Position numbers and translations under genes: made by a program
Shown here: in pieces, positions 25,630-32,630 of the stretch
Layout of the letters: every line of letters starts with the position of its first letter
Numbering within the stretch: position 1 is the first letter of the stretch
Notes under the pieces: model-generated
Seen by the model: only the letters and a program-made list of their open reading frames with translations
Told to the model about the DNA's origin: nothing
Database searches by the model: none
NCBI GenBank assembly: GCA_015058625.1
Contig: SVCA01000014.1
Span: 1 to 43,863, forward strand
DNA: 43,863 nucleotides
Origin: Pseudoselenomonas ruminantium
Lineage (GTDB): Bacteria > Bacillota > Negativicutes > Selenomonadales > Selenomonadaceae
Direction: 5' to 3'

Positions 25630-26585
25630 CTGCCCCCCTTCTCAGCTATCGGTAACTTCTCGGCTATTCTCAATTTTGCGCTCTTGGAGCGGGAATTATG
25701 TTCCAGTTCATCGGCGGTAGCCTGAATGGGCTTGCCGAGTATCTTGATTTCCGGCTGGTGATTGCACATGCACACCGGCAGTTCCGGCGGGCAGATGCAC
25801 CCACGGGAAAGTTCCTTGAGTACATTCTTGGCAATGCGGTCTTCCAACGAATGGAAGGTGATGATGGCAATGCGGCCGCCGGGCTTCAAATGTGCTACCG
25901 CCGTGCGGAAAGCCGTTTCCAAAATCCCCAGCTCGTCATTTACCTCAATGCGGACAGCCTGAAAAATCCGCTTGGCAGGATGACCTCCCGCCGCCTGCCG
26001 TACAGCTTTGGGTACGGCCTTGCAGATGATATCCACCAGTTCGCCAGTGGTTTCAATGGGCTTCTTAGCCCGTTCCTGTACGATAAACTGGGCAATGCGC
26101 TTGCTCCAGCGCTCCTCGCCATATTCCTTGAAAATGCGATTGAGCTCTTTTTCCTCGTAGCTGTTCACCACATCATAGGCGCTAAAATCCGCTTCCGGGT
26201 TCATGCGCATATCGAGCGGCGCATCCTGTATGTAGGAAAAGCCACGCTCTGCCGTGTCAATCTGATGGGAGGAAACCCCCAAATCAAAGACCACACCATC
26301 CACAAGCGGAGCATTCTCATCCGCAAGAATCTGCTCCAGATTGCGGAAGTTGTTGTGAACGATATCCACCCGGCACTTGGCACCTCTAAGCCGCTCCGAT
26401 GCTGCGCTAATAGCCGCCGCATCCTGGTCTATGCCGATAAGCCGGCCCTTTTCCGTGAGCATGGAGGCAATCAGGCTGGAATGGCCGCCGCCCCCCAGGG
26501 TACAGTCCACATAGGTTCCCTCTTTAGTTGTCACGAGACCTTTAACCGTCTCCTCCAGCATTACGCTGATATGATGAAACTCCAT
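25626..26585 (-). CDS. rsmH: 16S rRNA (cytosine(1402)-N4)-methyltransferase
   Basis: SAM-dependent methylation of C1402 in 16S rRNA. 319 aa with HISVMLEE at the N-terminus, DCTLGGGGHS (SAM-binding motif I), FDLGVSSHQIDTAERGFSY, GEERWSKRIA and ITFHSLEDRI, all diagnostic of RsmH (MraW). It is second gene of the dcw cluster. Confidence 0.97.
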   Translation of the reverse strand: MEFHHISVMLEETVKGLVTTKEGTYVDCTLGGGGHSSLIASMLTEKGRLIGIDQDAAAISAASERLRGAKCRVDIVHNNFRNLEQILADENAPLVDGVVFDLGVSSHQIDTAERGFSYIQDAPLDMRMNPEADFSAYDVVNSYEEKELNRIFKEYGEERWSKRIAQFIVQERAKKPIETTGELVDIICKAVPKAVRQAAGGHPAKRIFQAVRIEVNDELGILETAFRTAVAHLKPGGRIAIITFHSLEDRIAKNVLKELSRGCICPPELPVCMCNHQPEIKILGKPIQATADELEHNSRSKSAKLRIAEKLPIAEKGGR

Positions 26586-26606
26586 GTTTCCTGAATCCTT
26601 CCCAAC

Positions 26607-27044
26607 TTAAATTCCCAATTCCGCCAGTGACGCGGCAATGGTCGTAACATCCGGCTCCACTTCGCCGTTATAAACATTCCAATTATCTTTGCTCCACACC
26701 TCAATGCGGTTGTCCACACCGGTGAGGATGACATCCTGCTTCAAGGCAATCTCCGCATGATTGCGCAGATTGGCAGGGATGAGAAAACGTCCCTGCTTGT
26801 CGCATTCCAGGGTACGGGCCCCGGAGAAGAAAAAGCGGTTTACCGCCCGCGCTTCGGGCTTGGAAATGGGCAGAGACCGCAGCTTGGCCGCCAATTCCTC
26901 CCAAGCCTGCTGGCCGTAAAGGAAAAGGCACTTGTCAAAGCCCTTGGTAATGATAAAGGTGACGCCTAATTCCTGACGGAAATCTGCAGGCAGAATGATA
27001 CGCCCTTTGGCGTCAATCGAATGGGTGTATTCCCCCATAAACAT
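26607..27044 (-). CDS. mraZ: Transcriptional regulator MraZ
   Basis: Dcw-cluster DNA-binding protein and rRNA-gene neighbour. 145 aa with two tandem SpoVT/AbrB-like half-domains: MGEYTHSIDAKGRIILPADFR (about 3-23) and ARTLECDKQGRFLIPANLR. The start follows the family pattern MFMGEY. In studied bacteria MraZ binds direct repeats upstream of its own gene; GTGGT-type repeats occur here at 27053-27098, so autoregulation is likely. Confidence 0.96.
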   Translation of the reverse strand: MFMGEYTHSIDAKGRIILPADFRQELGVTFIITKGFDKCLFLYGQQAWEELAAKLRSLPISKPEARAVNRFFFSGARTLECDKQGRFLIPANLRNHAEIALKQDVILTGVDNRIEVWSKDNWNVYNGEVEPDVTTIAASLAELGI

Positions 27045-27052
27045 CCTGCCTC

Positions 27053-27098
27053 ACCACCTTTACCACATTTTCTACCACTTTCTACCACAATTCCCCAC
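27053..27098 (-). promoter_or_regulatory. MraZ-box-like repeats upstream of mraZ
   Basis: On the minus strand five GTGGT/GTGGG motifs lie at 27098-27094, 27088-27084, 27078-27074, 27066-27062 and 27057-27053, the first three at exact 10-bp spacing. MraZ operators in other species are spaced TGGG-type direct repeats, so these are the probable autoregulatory sites, downstream of the promoter. Confidence 0.7.
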
Positions 27099-27112
27099 TT
27101 TCGGTACTTTTT

Positions 27113-27141
27113 ATTTTATAGCAAAACACGACCAATAGCAA
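27113..27141 (-). promoter_or_regulatory. Candidate mraZ promoter
   Basis: TTGCTA (27141-27136), 17-nt spacer and TAAAAT (27118-27113) on the minus strand, just upstream of the GTGGT repeats. Confidence 0.5.
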
Positions 27142-27145
27142 GAGG

Positions 27146-27169
27146 TTATCCATAGTTCCCTGTGGATAA
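27146..27169. promoter_or_regulatory. Two DnaA-box-like sites upstream of mraZ
   Basis: TTATCCATA at 27146-27154 (plus) and TTATCCACA at 27169-27161 (minus). The second is a perfect DnaA-box consensus and the first has one mismatch. They face each other 6 bp apart, next to the mraZ -35. Binding is not proven. Confidence 0.45.
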
Positions 27170-27202
27170 GTAAAAAAATCCTAACATCTTGCCTCAAAAG
27201 CC

Positions 27203-27285
27203 GGAGGAGAGGGATGGCAATAACTTTCGTCTGCTTATGCAGGCTTGCCTAACGCGACCGAAAGTCATTGCCGCCCCTCTCCTCC
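27203..27285 (-). repeat. Long hairpin element 1 (AAGCCT-loop family, inverted orientation)
   Basis: Arms of about 27 bp (GGAGGAGAGGG...CCCTCTCCTCC) with three non-Watson-Crick positions enclose a conserved tip. On the minus strand the tip reads GCGTTAGGC-AAGCCT-GCATAAGC. It is the inverted relative of elements 2 and 3, with stem sequences of its own. Confidence 0.75.
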
Positions 27286-27344
27286 TTAATGTCGCACATT
27301 TCCCTTAACACTGCGATGTAAACAATGATGTAAGACGCACAAAA

Positions 27345-27425
27345 GCCGTGATGACAGATAATGTTTTTCCGAAGCGTTATACAAGCCTGTATAAGCGCAG
27401 GAAAAATATTATCTGTTATCACGGC
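27345..27425 (+). repeat. Long hairpin element 2 (AAGCCT-loop family)
   Basis: Arms of about 26 bp (GCCGTGATG...ATCACGGC) whose only two departures from Watson-Crick pairing are G-U on the plus strand. The tip is GC, a bulged G, TTATAC, hexaloop AAGCCT (27383-27388), GTATAA, GC. Confidence 0.75.
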
Positions 27426-27457
27426 GGCTTAGTACCTCTATGTAATGTACGCAATAA

Positions 27458-27536
27458 GCCCGGTGGCTGATGATGCTTTTCCGTCGCGTTAGGCAAGCCT
27501 GTCAAAGCTACGGAAAAGTATTATCAGCCACCGGGC
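27458..27536 (+). repeat. Long hairpin element 3 (AAGCCT-loop family)
   Basis: Arms GCCCGGTGGCTGAT/ATCAGCCACCGGGC, then a short G-U-containing segment and CTTTTCCGT/ACGGAAAAG. The tip is GCGTTAGGC-AAGCCT-GTCAAAGC (loop 27495-27500). It aligns with element 2 along its whole length, with paired changes in the stem. Confidence 0.75.
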
Positions 27537-27569
27537 GTCTTAGTATATAAATGTTAACCTAACCGAACC

Positions 27570-28397
27570 TTAATTCTTCATCCAACCGAAGCTCTCAAAA
27601 ATCGGCTGGAACCGTATGCGTTCAATAAAGTCCTTATTGGTGTCCTCCGTATGGAAGATAGGCACACGCTCCAAAGCATAGATATTGCTGGCCTTATCCA
27701 CATTGCCGTACTTGATGGTAAAAGCAGCCTTATATCCTGCCTCCTTCACCATCTGGGCGATATGGAGATTATAAGTACCAGTGGGATAAGCTATATAATT
27801 AACCGCATGCCCCAGCTCGGCCTCGGCTTTCTTCTTGGAATCCACCAGCTCGGCACGCAGTTCATCATCCGTCAAATCGGTCATGGACCTGTGATTCACC
27901 GTATGAGATTCAATATTGATTCCGTTCTTATCCATCTCGCGGGCCTGATCCCAGCTGAGATATCCCTTCTTATGCTTATCGAGGAATCCCGTCACCACGA
28001 AGATGGTGGCCTTGAAGCCATACTTTTTGAGGATGGGATAAGCGTTGGTGTAATTATCCTCATACCCATCATCAAAGGTAATCAACACAGGATTTTCCGG
28101 CAGCGTACTGCTGCCAGCCAAGGCATCGTATAATTCATCCGGCGTGATGGTATGGTAACCATTATTCCGCAGGTACTTCATCTGACTGTCAAAATCTTCC
28201 GGGCGCACCGCCAAGGAGATAAAGGTATGGTCAATCTTATGGTAATTCAGCACCAGTACCTTCGTGCCGCTCTCGCTGTCCGCCACCATCGTAGCCTGCA
28301 ATGGCTTGGGCTGCTGAGAAAAAATCACGGCGCCCGCCGCTGCCAATATGCAAACTATCATTATAATATAACGCCAGCTAAAAATTTGCCGCTTCAT
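27570..28397 (-). CDS. Membrane-anchored polysaccharide deacetylase (NodB domain)
   Basis: Carbohydrate esterase family 4 type enzyme acting outside the inner membrane, probably on an envelope polysaccharide or peptidoglycan. 275 aa: an uncleaved signal anchor at about 9-28, then a region with VLVLNYHKID, then the NodB core with LITFDDGYEDN (metal-binding Asp), SHTVNHRS (metal-binding His) and AYPTGTY. The substrate cannot be deduced. It is monocistronic, divergent from the DUF1858 gene and upstream of the hairpin array. Confidence 0.88.
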   Translation of the reverse strand: MKRQIFSWRYIIMIVCILAAAGAVIFSQQPKPLQATMVADSESGTKVLVLNYHKIDHTFISLAVRPEDFDSQMKYLRNNGYHTITPDELYDALAGSSTLPENPVLITFDDGYEDNYTNAYPILKKYGFKATIFVVTGFLDKHKKGYLSWDQAREMDKNGINIESHTVNHRSMTDLTDDELRAELVDSKKKAEAELGHAVNYIAYPTGTYNLHIAQMVKEAGYKAAFTIKYGNVDKASNIYALERVPIFHTEDTNKDFIERIRFQPIFESFGWMKN

Positions 28398-28488
28398 GCT
28401 CCGCCTCCATCTCTAATCATACTTTGTCATTGTACAGCAAAACCCGCAAAAAAACCACACAAATTTATTTTTCTGTACCATTTGTTTC

Positions 28489-28518
28489 TTGTACCCTATG
28501 GGCTAACTATGTTATAAT
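28489..28518 (+). promoter_or_regulatory. Promoter of the DUF1858 gene
   Basis: TTGTAC (28489-28494), 18-nt spacer, TATAAT (28513-28518), about 54 bp upstream of the ATG. AGGAGG lies at 28558-28563. Confidence 0.65.
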
Positions 28519-28571
28519 TCGGTTGTTGGTTAAATTAGTTTTATCGCGTTTTCGCATAGGAGGATTTTATA

Positions 28572-28775
28572 ATGGCTATCACTAAGGACATGAGCATCAT
28601 CGAAGTTGTACAGAAGTACCCAGACACCGTTGACGTATTCGTGAACGCTGGCATGGGCTGCCTGGGCTGCGCTGCTGCTCACTTCGAAAACATCGAACAG
28701 GGCGCAATGGCTCACGGCATCGATATCGATGCACTCATCAGCAACCTCAACGAAGTTGTAGGTGCTGAAGCATAA
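28572..28775 (+). CDS. DUF1858 redox-disulfide protein (hybrid-cluster-protein-associated type)
   Basis: 67-aa soluble protein with the DUF1858 pattern: an N-terminal ITKDMSIIEVVQKYP, then a CLGC motif (C30, C33) after NAGMG. Relatives found near hybrid cluster proteins are described as redox disulfide domains. The physiological partner is unknown and no hybrid cluster protein gene lies in the window. It has a strong ribosome binding site, its own promoter and its own terminator, so it is monocistronic and probably well expressed. Confidence 0.88.
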   Translation: MAITKDMSIIEVVQKYPDTVDVFVNAGMGCLGCAAAHFENIEQGAMAHGIDIDALISNLNEVVGAEA

Positions 28776-28788
28776 GTTTCATAAAGGC

Positions 28789-28830
28789 AATCGGCAGCAG
28801 CGAAACCATTTCTCTGCTGCCGATTTTTTT
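28789..28830 (+). terminator. Rho-independent terminator after the DUF1858 gene
   Basis: Perfect 12-bp stem AATCGGCAGCAG/CTGCTGCCGATT with a 13-nt loop, followed by T7. Confidence 0.88.
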
Positions 28831-28881
28831 GCCGTCTGATAGAAGAATGTACAATACCCTCGAAGGGAGATTGATTCACTG

Positions 28882-29760
28882 ATGTTTGTTCCATCCATAA
28901 AGTCCTGCGGGGCATTCCTCTGCCTTGCCTGTTTGCTGCTTAGCGGCTGCGGCCAATCCGAAAAGGCCAGCCAGCCTGCCGCCCCTGCCGAGGAGCCCGC
29001 ACCTGTGGAAGAAAAAGCTCCGGCTTATATCACCGCCGCGGATGATTTCAGCAACCTTACGCTGGACAATGCCGAAACGCCTGTTTATGACCACTATACG
29101 CTGGCCCAGCGCCGGGCCAAAGGCTTGACCACAGTCCTGCCCAAGATTACGCCTTACAAGGATAAGAAGGTGGCCTACCTCACCTTTGATGATGGGCCGG
29201 ATGAAAAGAACACCGCTGCGGTGCTGGACATCTTAAAGCAGGAAGGCGTAAAAGCCACCTTCTATGTGCTGGGCAAAAATGTCAAAGCCTATCCGGATAT
29301 AACCAAACGTATCTTCAACGAGGGCCATGCCCTGGGCAACCACAGCTATGACCATGACTACAAGCGCCTCTATGCCTCTGCCGACAGCTATCTGGCAGAA
29401 ATGGAACAGGCCGATGATGCTATCTATGAACTGCTGGGCGTGCGCCCTCTGATTACGCGTGCCCCCAGCGGCCGCATGGGCAACTTCACCGCCGCTTACG
29501 AAGCCATTATGGATGCTAACGGTTATGTGGAACATGACTGGAACGTAAGCTCTGCCGACGCTGCCCCCAACCATCCGGTCGCGCAGGATTTCATCGACAA
29601 CATCTCCGGCCAGGCTGTGATGAACAGCGCCATCATCCTGATGCATAGCTCGGCAGGCCATGAAGAAACCGTCAAGGCCCTGCCGGAAATCATCCGCGTC
29701 CTGCGTGAAAAAGGCTACAGCTTCGGCGTAATCACCCCCATGACGCCCCAGCCCTGGTAA
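28882..29760 (+). CDS. Lipoprotein polysaccharide deacetylase (peptidoglycan deacetylase-like)
   Basis: 292 aa. A type II signal peptide ends in the lipobox LLSGC with the lipidated C23. A Pro/Ala/Glu-rich linker reaches about residue 47, then a complete NodB domain: TFDDGPDEKN (D103, D104), HSYDHDY (H154, H158), RAPSG and ILMHSS. All catalytic motifs are intact, closest in pattern to peptidoglycan N-acetylglucosamine deacetylases. Lipid anchoring would place it at the inner or outer membrane. GGGAG lies 12 nt before the ATG, rather far. It is unrelated in sequence detail to the deacetylase at 27570. Confidence 0.9.
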   Translation: MFVPSIKSCGAFLCLACLLLSGCGQSEKASQPAAPAEEPAPVEEKAPAYITAADDFSNLTLDNAETPVYDHYTLAQRRAKGLTTVLPKITPYKDKKVAYLTFDDGPDEKNTAAVLDILKQEGVKATFYVLGKNVKAYPDITKRIFNEGHALGNHSYDHDYKRLYASADSYLAEMEQADDAIYELLGVRPLITRAPSGRMGNFTAAYEAIMDANGYVEHDWNVSSADAAPNHPVAQDFIDNISGQAVMNSAIILMHSSAGHEETVKALPEIIRVLREKGYSFGVITPMTPQPW

Positions 29761-29805
29761 AATTTTAATAGGAAATTAATCCTCCTCACAAGGGATTTTA
29801 ATCTT

Positions 29806-29842
29806 CGCTCCTTATAGTTATGGATATCAACTATAAGGAGCG
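29806..29842 (+). promoter_or_regulatory. Hairpin that would hide the ribosome binding site of the next gene
   Basis: Perfect 14-bp inverted repeat CGCTCCTTATAGTT/AACTATAAGGAGCG with a 9-nt loop. The right arm contains the AAGGAG of the gene starting at 29849, so in mRNA the site would be paired. This could be an RNA switch or thermometer. It could equally be a DNA operator: TATAGT in the left arm might be a -10. Confidence 0.55.
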
Positions 29843-29848
29843 ATTGCT

Positions 29849-31255
29849 ATGTTAAAGATAAACAACCTGCAGAAAAAACATCTGTTGATTGCCGGACTAT
29901 CCCTGGCCTGCCTCGGCAGCTTCGGTGCCCAGACCTATGCCGCTAGTACCTCCCAGCCCCTTCCTATGGCAGATATCAGCATGCTGCCCGCACCACCTGA
30001 CGGACAAAATCCCCCTGGCCCTCCTCCTGATGGAAAATTTGGCGGCATGCAGCAAGAACGCAGTGATGCCAGCAGCCTCAAAGCCAGTCAAATTATCGAA
30101 CACACGAGCCAACTGACCGGTCAGAACCTTACCAATGACAAGACCGACGAAAATGTCCTGCTCGTGCGCAACGGTGGCAACCTCACCCTCACCGGCTCAT
30201 CCCTTACAAAAACCGGTGACAGCTCCAGCGCCGATGCCAGCAATTTCAGCGGACAGAACGCCATTCTGCTGGCCAACAACAGCACCGCCACACTGGAAAA
30301 TCTGGAGCTGACCTCTGACGCAGACGGAGCCAACGCCATCTTCGCCACTGGCGAAAAAGCCCAGATTTCGGCCAAGCATATCAAAATCCATACCAAGAAC
30401 AACTCCTCCCGCGGCCTTGACGCAACTTACGGCGGCACCATCAAAGCCGAGGATGTGGACATCACCACCGAAGGCGCTCACTGTGGCGCATTGGCTACAG
30501 ACAGAGGCGAGGGCAATGTGCTGGTAAACGGTGCAAAAATCCACACGTCCGGCGAAGGCAGCCCCTGCATTTACTCCACCGGCAACATCCAGCTCACCAA
30601 TGGCGAAGGCACTGCAACCGGCAGTGAAATCGCCGTCGTGGAAGGCAAGAACTCCATTACCCTGAACCATTCCACATTGACCGGTCATGTAAAACACGGC
30701 GTTATGCTCTATCAGAGTTTTTCCGGTGACGCCAATGTGGGCATAGCCAAGTTCACAGCCAAGGATTCCTCCCTGAACAACAACTCGGACGGTCCCATGT
30801 TCTACATCACCAACACCACCGCCGAAGCCACGCTCGAAAACACCCAGCTCAAGCAAGCCGGTGATATTCTCGTCAAGGTAACCAGCGACCGCTGGGGAGC
30901 CGAGGGGAAAAATGGCGGTGACTTTACCCTTAACGCCCAGAATCAGCAGCTCAAAGGACAAATCCTGGCCAACAATATCAGCAAAGTTGCCTTGAATCTT
31001 GGCGAAAACAGCAGCTTTCAGGGAACCATCAATAGCGACAATCAGGCAGAAAGTGCCAAGGTCAGCTTAAGCAAAGGCGCCAGCTGGCAGCTCACCGCCG
31101 ATGCCTATGTCACCTCCATCACCGATGAAGCCAGTGATTTCAGCAACATCAACAGCAACAAGCACAATATCTACTACGACAAAAACAGTAATCCCGGTCT
31201 TAACGGCAAAACCATCCATCTCCCCGGCGGTGGCAAATTGCAACCCATGCGCTAA
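29849..31255 (+). CDS. Secreted beta-helix (pectate-lyase-like fold) protein
   Basis: 468 aa with a Sec signal peptide (cleavage near residue 31, QTYA/AS), then a Pro/Gly-rich segment (PPDGQNPPGPPPDG, about 50-65). From about 90 to 430 runs a repetitive, Asn/Thr/Ser-rich sequence with short beta-strand repeats such as NGGNLTLTGSSL and TLENLELTSD, typical of right-handed beta-helices of adhesins and autotransporter passengers. No beta-barrel, catalytic motif or LPXTG anchor is visible. It is therefore secreted or periplasmic, or surface-held by a partner. Translation may be controlled by the hairpin at 29806-29842. Confidence 0.75.
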   Translation: MLKINNLQKKHLLIAGLSLACLGSFGAQTYAASTSQPLPMADISMLPAPPDGQNPPGPPPDGKFGGMQQERSDASSLKASQIIEHTSQLTGQNLTNDKTDENVLLVRNGGNLTLTGSSLTKTGDSSSADASNFSGQNAILLANNSTATLENLELTSDADGANAIFATGEKAQISAKHIKIHTKNNSSRGLDATYGGTIKAEDVDITTEGAHCGALATDRGEGNVLVNGAKIHTSGEGSPCIYSTGNIQLTNGEGTATGSEIAVVEGKNSITLNHSTLTGHVKHGVMLYQSFSGDANVGIAKFTAKDSSLNNNSDGPMFYITNTTAEATLENTQLKQAGDILVKVTSDRWGAEGKNGGDFTLNAQNQQLKGQILANNISKVALNLGENSSFQGTINSDNQAESAKVSLSKGASWQLTADAYVTSITDEASDFSNINSNKHNIYYDKNSNPGLNGKTIHLPGGGKLQPMR

Positions 31256-31274
31256 AATTAAATCATCTACCTCT

Positions 31275-31318
31275 AAGGACGAATACCTACAGAAATAATC
31301 CTTCAAGTATTCGTCCTT
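31275..31318 (+). terminator. Stem-loop after the beta-helix gene
   Basis: Perfect 12-bp stem AAGGACGAATAC/GTATTCGTCCTT with a 20-nt loop, 20 bp after the stop. It is followed by CTTCTTC rather than a clean T run. Confidence 0.5.
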
Positions 31319-31428
31319 CTTCATCTGCGCCTTTCTGCTAACACGCCTGATGACCTTTCATTAACGGCCTCCAGCTTCTCTTTAATAAAATATTTTTCTG
31401 AATTATATATTATTTCTTTCATCTATGG

Positions 31429-31434
31429 TATAAT
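31429..31434 (+). promoter_or_regulatory. -10 element upstream of the YvyF-like gene
   Basis: Consensus TATAAT about 55 bp upstream of the ATG. No matching -35 is visible. Confidence 0.4.
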
Positions 31435-31488
31435 ATAAGCAGTAATCTGTTTGCAGGGAAGCAAGATACCCCTGATGAAGAGGAAGGG

Positions 31489-31956
31489 ATGATGAATATG
31501 CTGACATCCAATCGCAAAGGCGTGCTTCGCAACTGCCCTATCTGTGAAAAATTATTCAGTGATACCGGTATAGGCGTCTGCCAGAAATGCTATGACAAAA
31601 TGAGGGATTACGAGAATCAGATAAATGACTTTGTTAAGACACATCCTCACTGTACCGTCAAGGATATCGTCAAACAAACCAAGATACCCCTGCGATTTGC
31701 TACCAATATGATTAACAAAGGTCAGTTCGTAGCTGGCGGCAAAATCAGTTACCCCTGCAGCCGTTGTGGCAAGGCCATCACCTCCGGCCTCTACTGCGGT
31801 TCCTGTATGTCCATGGTTCATCAGGCTACAATCAAAGCCAAACAACTGGAAAACGAACGCCGTGCCAAGGAGGAACAGGAACGTATCAAGAGGAAGTACC
31901 TCAAAAAGAAAGAAAGCGGCTTGAATATCCTCAAAATACTGCGCGGAGAAAAATAA
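31489..31956 (+). CDS. YvyF/TIGR03826-like flagellar-region zinc-ribbon protein
   Basis: 155 aa. The first zinc-ribbon half is C16, C19, C31, C34 (NCPICEKLF...CQKCYDK). A short helix-turn-helix-like middle (TVKDIVKQTKIPLRFATNMINKG) is followed by C90, C93, C103, C106. A highly charged helix or coiled coil runs from about 115 to 145. The layout matches the YvyF family found in flagellar gene regions of Firmicutes. No flagellar genes are adjacent, and its role is unknown. Three ATG codons (31489, 31492, 31498) follow AGGAAGGG; the exact start is uncertain. Confidence 0.7.
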   Translation: MMNMLTSNRKGVLRNCPICEKLFSDTGIGVCQKCYDKMRDYENQINDFVKTHPHCTVKDIVKQTKIPLRFATNMINKGQFVAGGKISYPCSRCGKAITSGLYCGSCMSMVHQATIKAKQLENERRAKEEQERIKRKYLKKKESGLNILKILRGEK

Positions 31957-31970
31957 AAAACCTTATCCAT

Positions 31971-32018
31971 AAAAAAGACTATACCAGCCAAAAAAGATTT
32001 GACAGGTATAGTCTTTTT
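31971..32018 (+). terminator. Terminator after the YvyF-like gene
   Basis: Perfect 14-bp stem AAAAAGACTATACC/GGTATAGTCTTTTT with a 19-nt loop, ending in T5. Its 3' arm doubles as the spacer of the tRNA promoter. Confidence 0.75.
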
Positions 32019-32027
32019 CGCTATAAT
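31999..32027 (+). promoter_or_regulatory. Consensus sigma-70 promoter of the tRNA-Pro/tRNA-Arg operon
   Basis: TTGACA (31999-32004), 17-nt spacer, TATAAT (32022-32027). Both hexamers are perfect. Confidence 0.9.
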
Positions 32028-32041
32028 AGACAAGTGATTTG

Positions 32042-32118
32042 CGGGATGTAGCGCAGTTTGGTAGCGCGCCTGCTTTGGGAGCAGGATGTCGCAGGTTCGA
32101 ATCCTGTCATCCCGACCA
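32042..32118 (+). tRNA. tRNA-Pro (TGG anticodon)
   Basis: 77 nt with encoded CCA. Acceptor CGGGATG/CATCCCG, anticodon loop TTTGGGA closed by CCTGC/GCAGG. It starts 15 bases after the -10 box. Confidence 0.93.
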
Positions 32119-32132
32119 TTCACTTAAACTTC

Positions 32133-32251
<119 letters not shown>

Positions 32252-32333
32252 GCTACTAGAGCTAAAACTAGAGCAACACTATATGAATTCTATGAACACA
32301 TTGGAACAACTGGAATCGCCCCACTAATACCTA

Positions 32334-32630
32334 TCATTGGAAAAGTTTCTCCAACGCCGATACCACTGCTTGCTGCATATCCGGCAAAACATGGCTGTAA
32401 GTATCCATAGTGACTTTGATACTGCTATGGCCAAGCCGTTTCTGCACGATTTTCGGATTAACTCCCTATTGCAATAGCAATGTTGCGTGCGTATGACGCA
32501 GTCCATGAAACGTAAAACCATTCGGGATCTTGCATCGCTTCAATAATGGGGTGAAGTATCTACGATTAAAGTTTGTTGCATTTATCGGACAGCCGAATGT
32601 ACTGGTAAAAACCAAGTCCTGCCATTGAAA
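32334..32630 (-). pseudogene. Tyrosine recombinase (integrase) C-terminal relic
   Basis: On the minus strand the frame reads DLVFTSTFGCPINATNFNRR, then the catalytic box FHGLRHTHATLL, then GVNPKIVQKRLGHSSIKVT and TYSHVLPDM: the Arg, His and Tyr region of a phage/ICE integrase. The frame is broken by an in-frame TAG directly after ATLLLQ, and the N-terminal two thirds are missing. Upstream it runs into the truncated regulator gene, in another frame. It is convergent with tRNA-Arg, the usual layout for an element integrated at this site. Confidence 0.85.

Noticed and set aside
27182..27186. Replication origin suggested by the DnaA boxes
   Set aside because: Only two boxes and no dnaA, dnaN or clear AT-rich unwinding array nearby; a regulatory role is more likely.
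27203..27536. CRISPR array or integron attC sites at the hairpin cluster
   Set aside because: Units are long hairpins with no identical repeats or spacers. GTTAGGC/GCCTAAC-like heptamers occur at the tips rather than at the ends as in attC, and no integron integrase is present.
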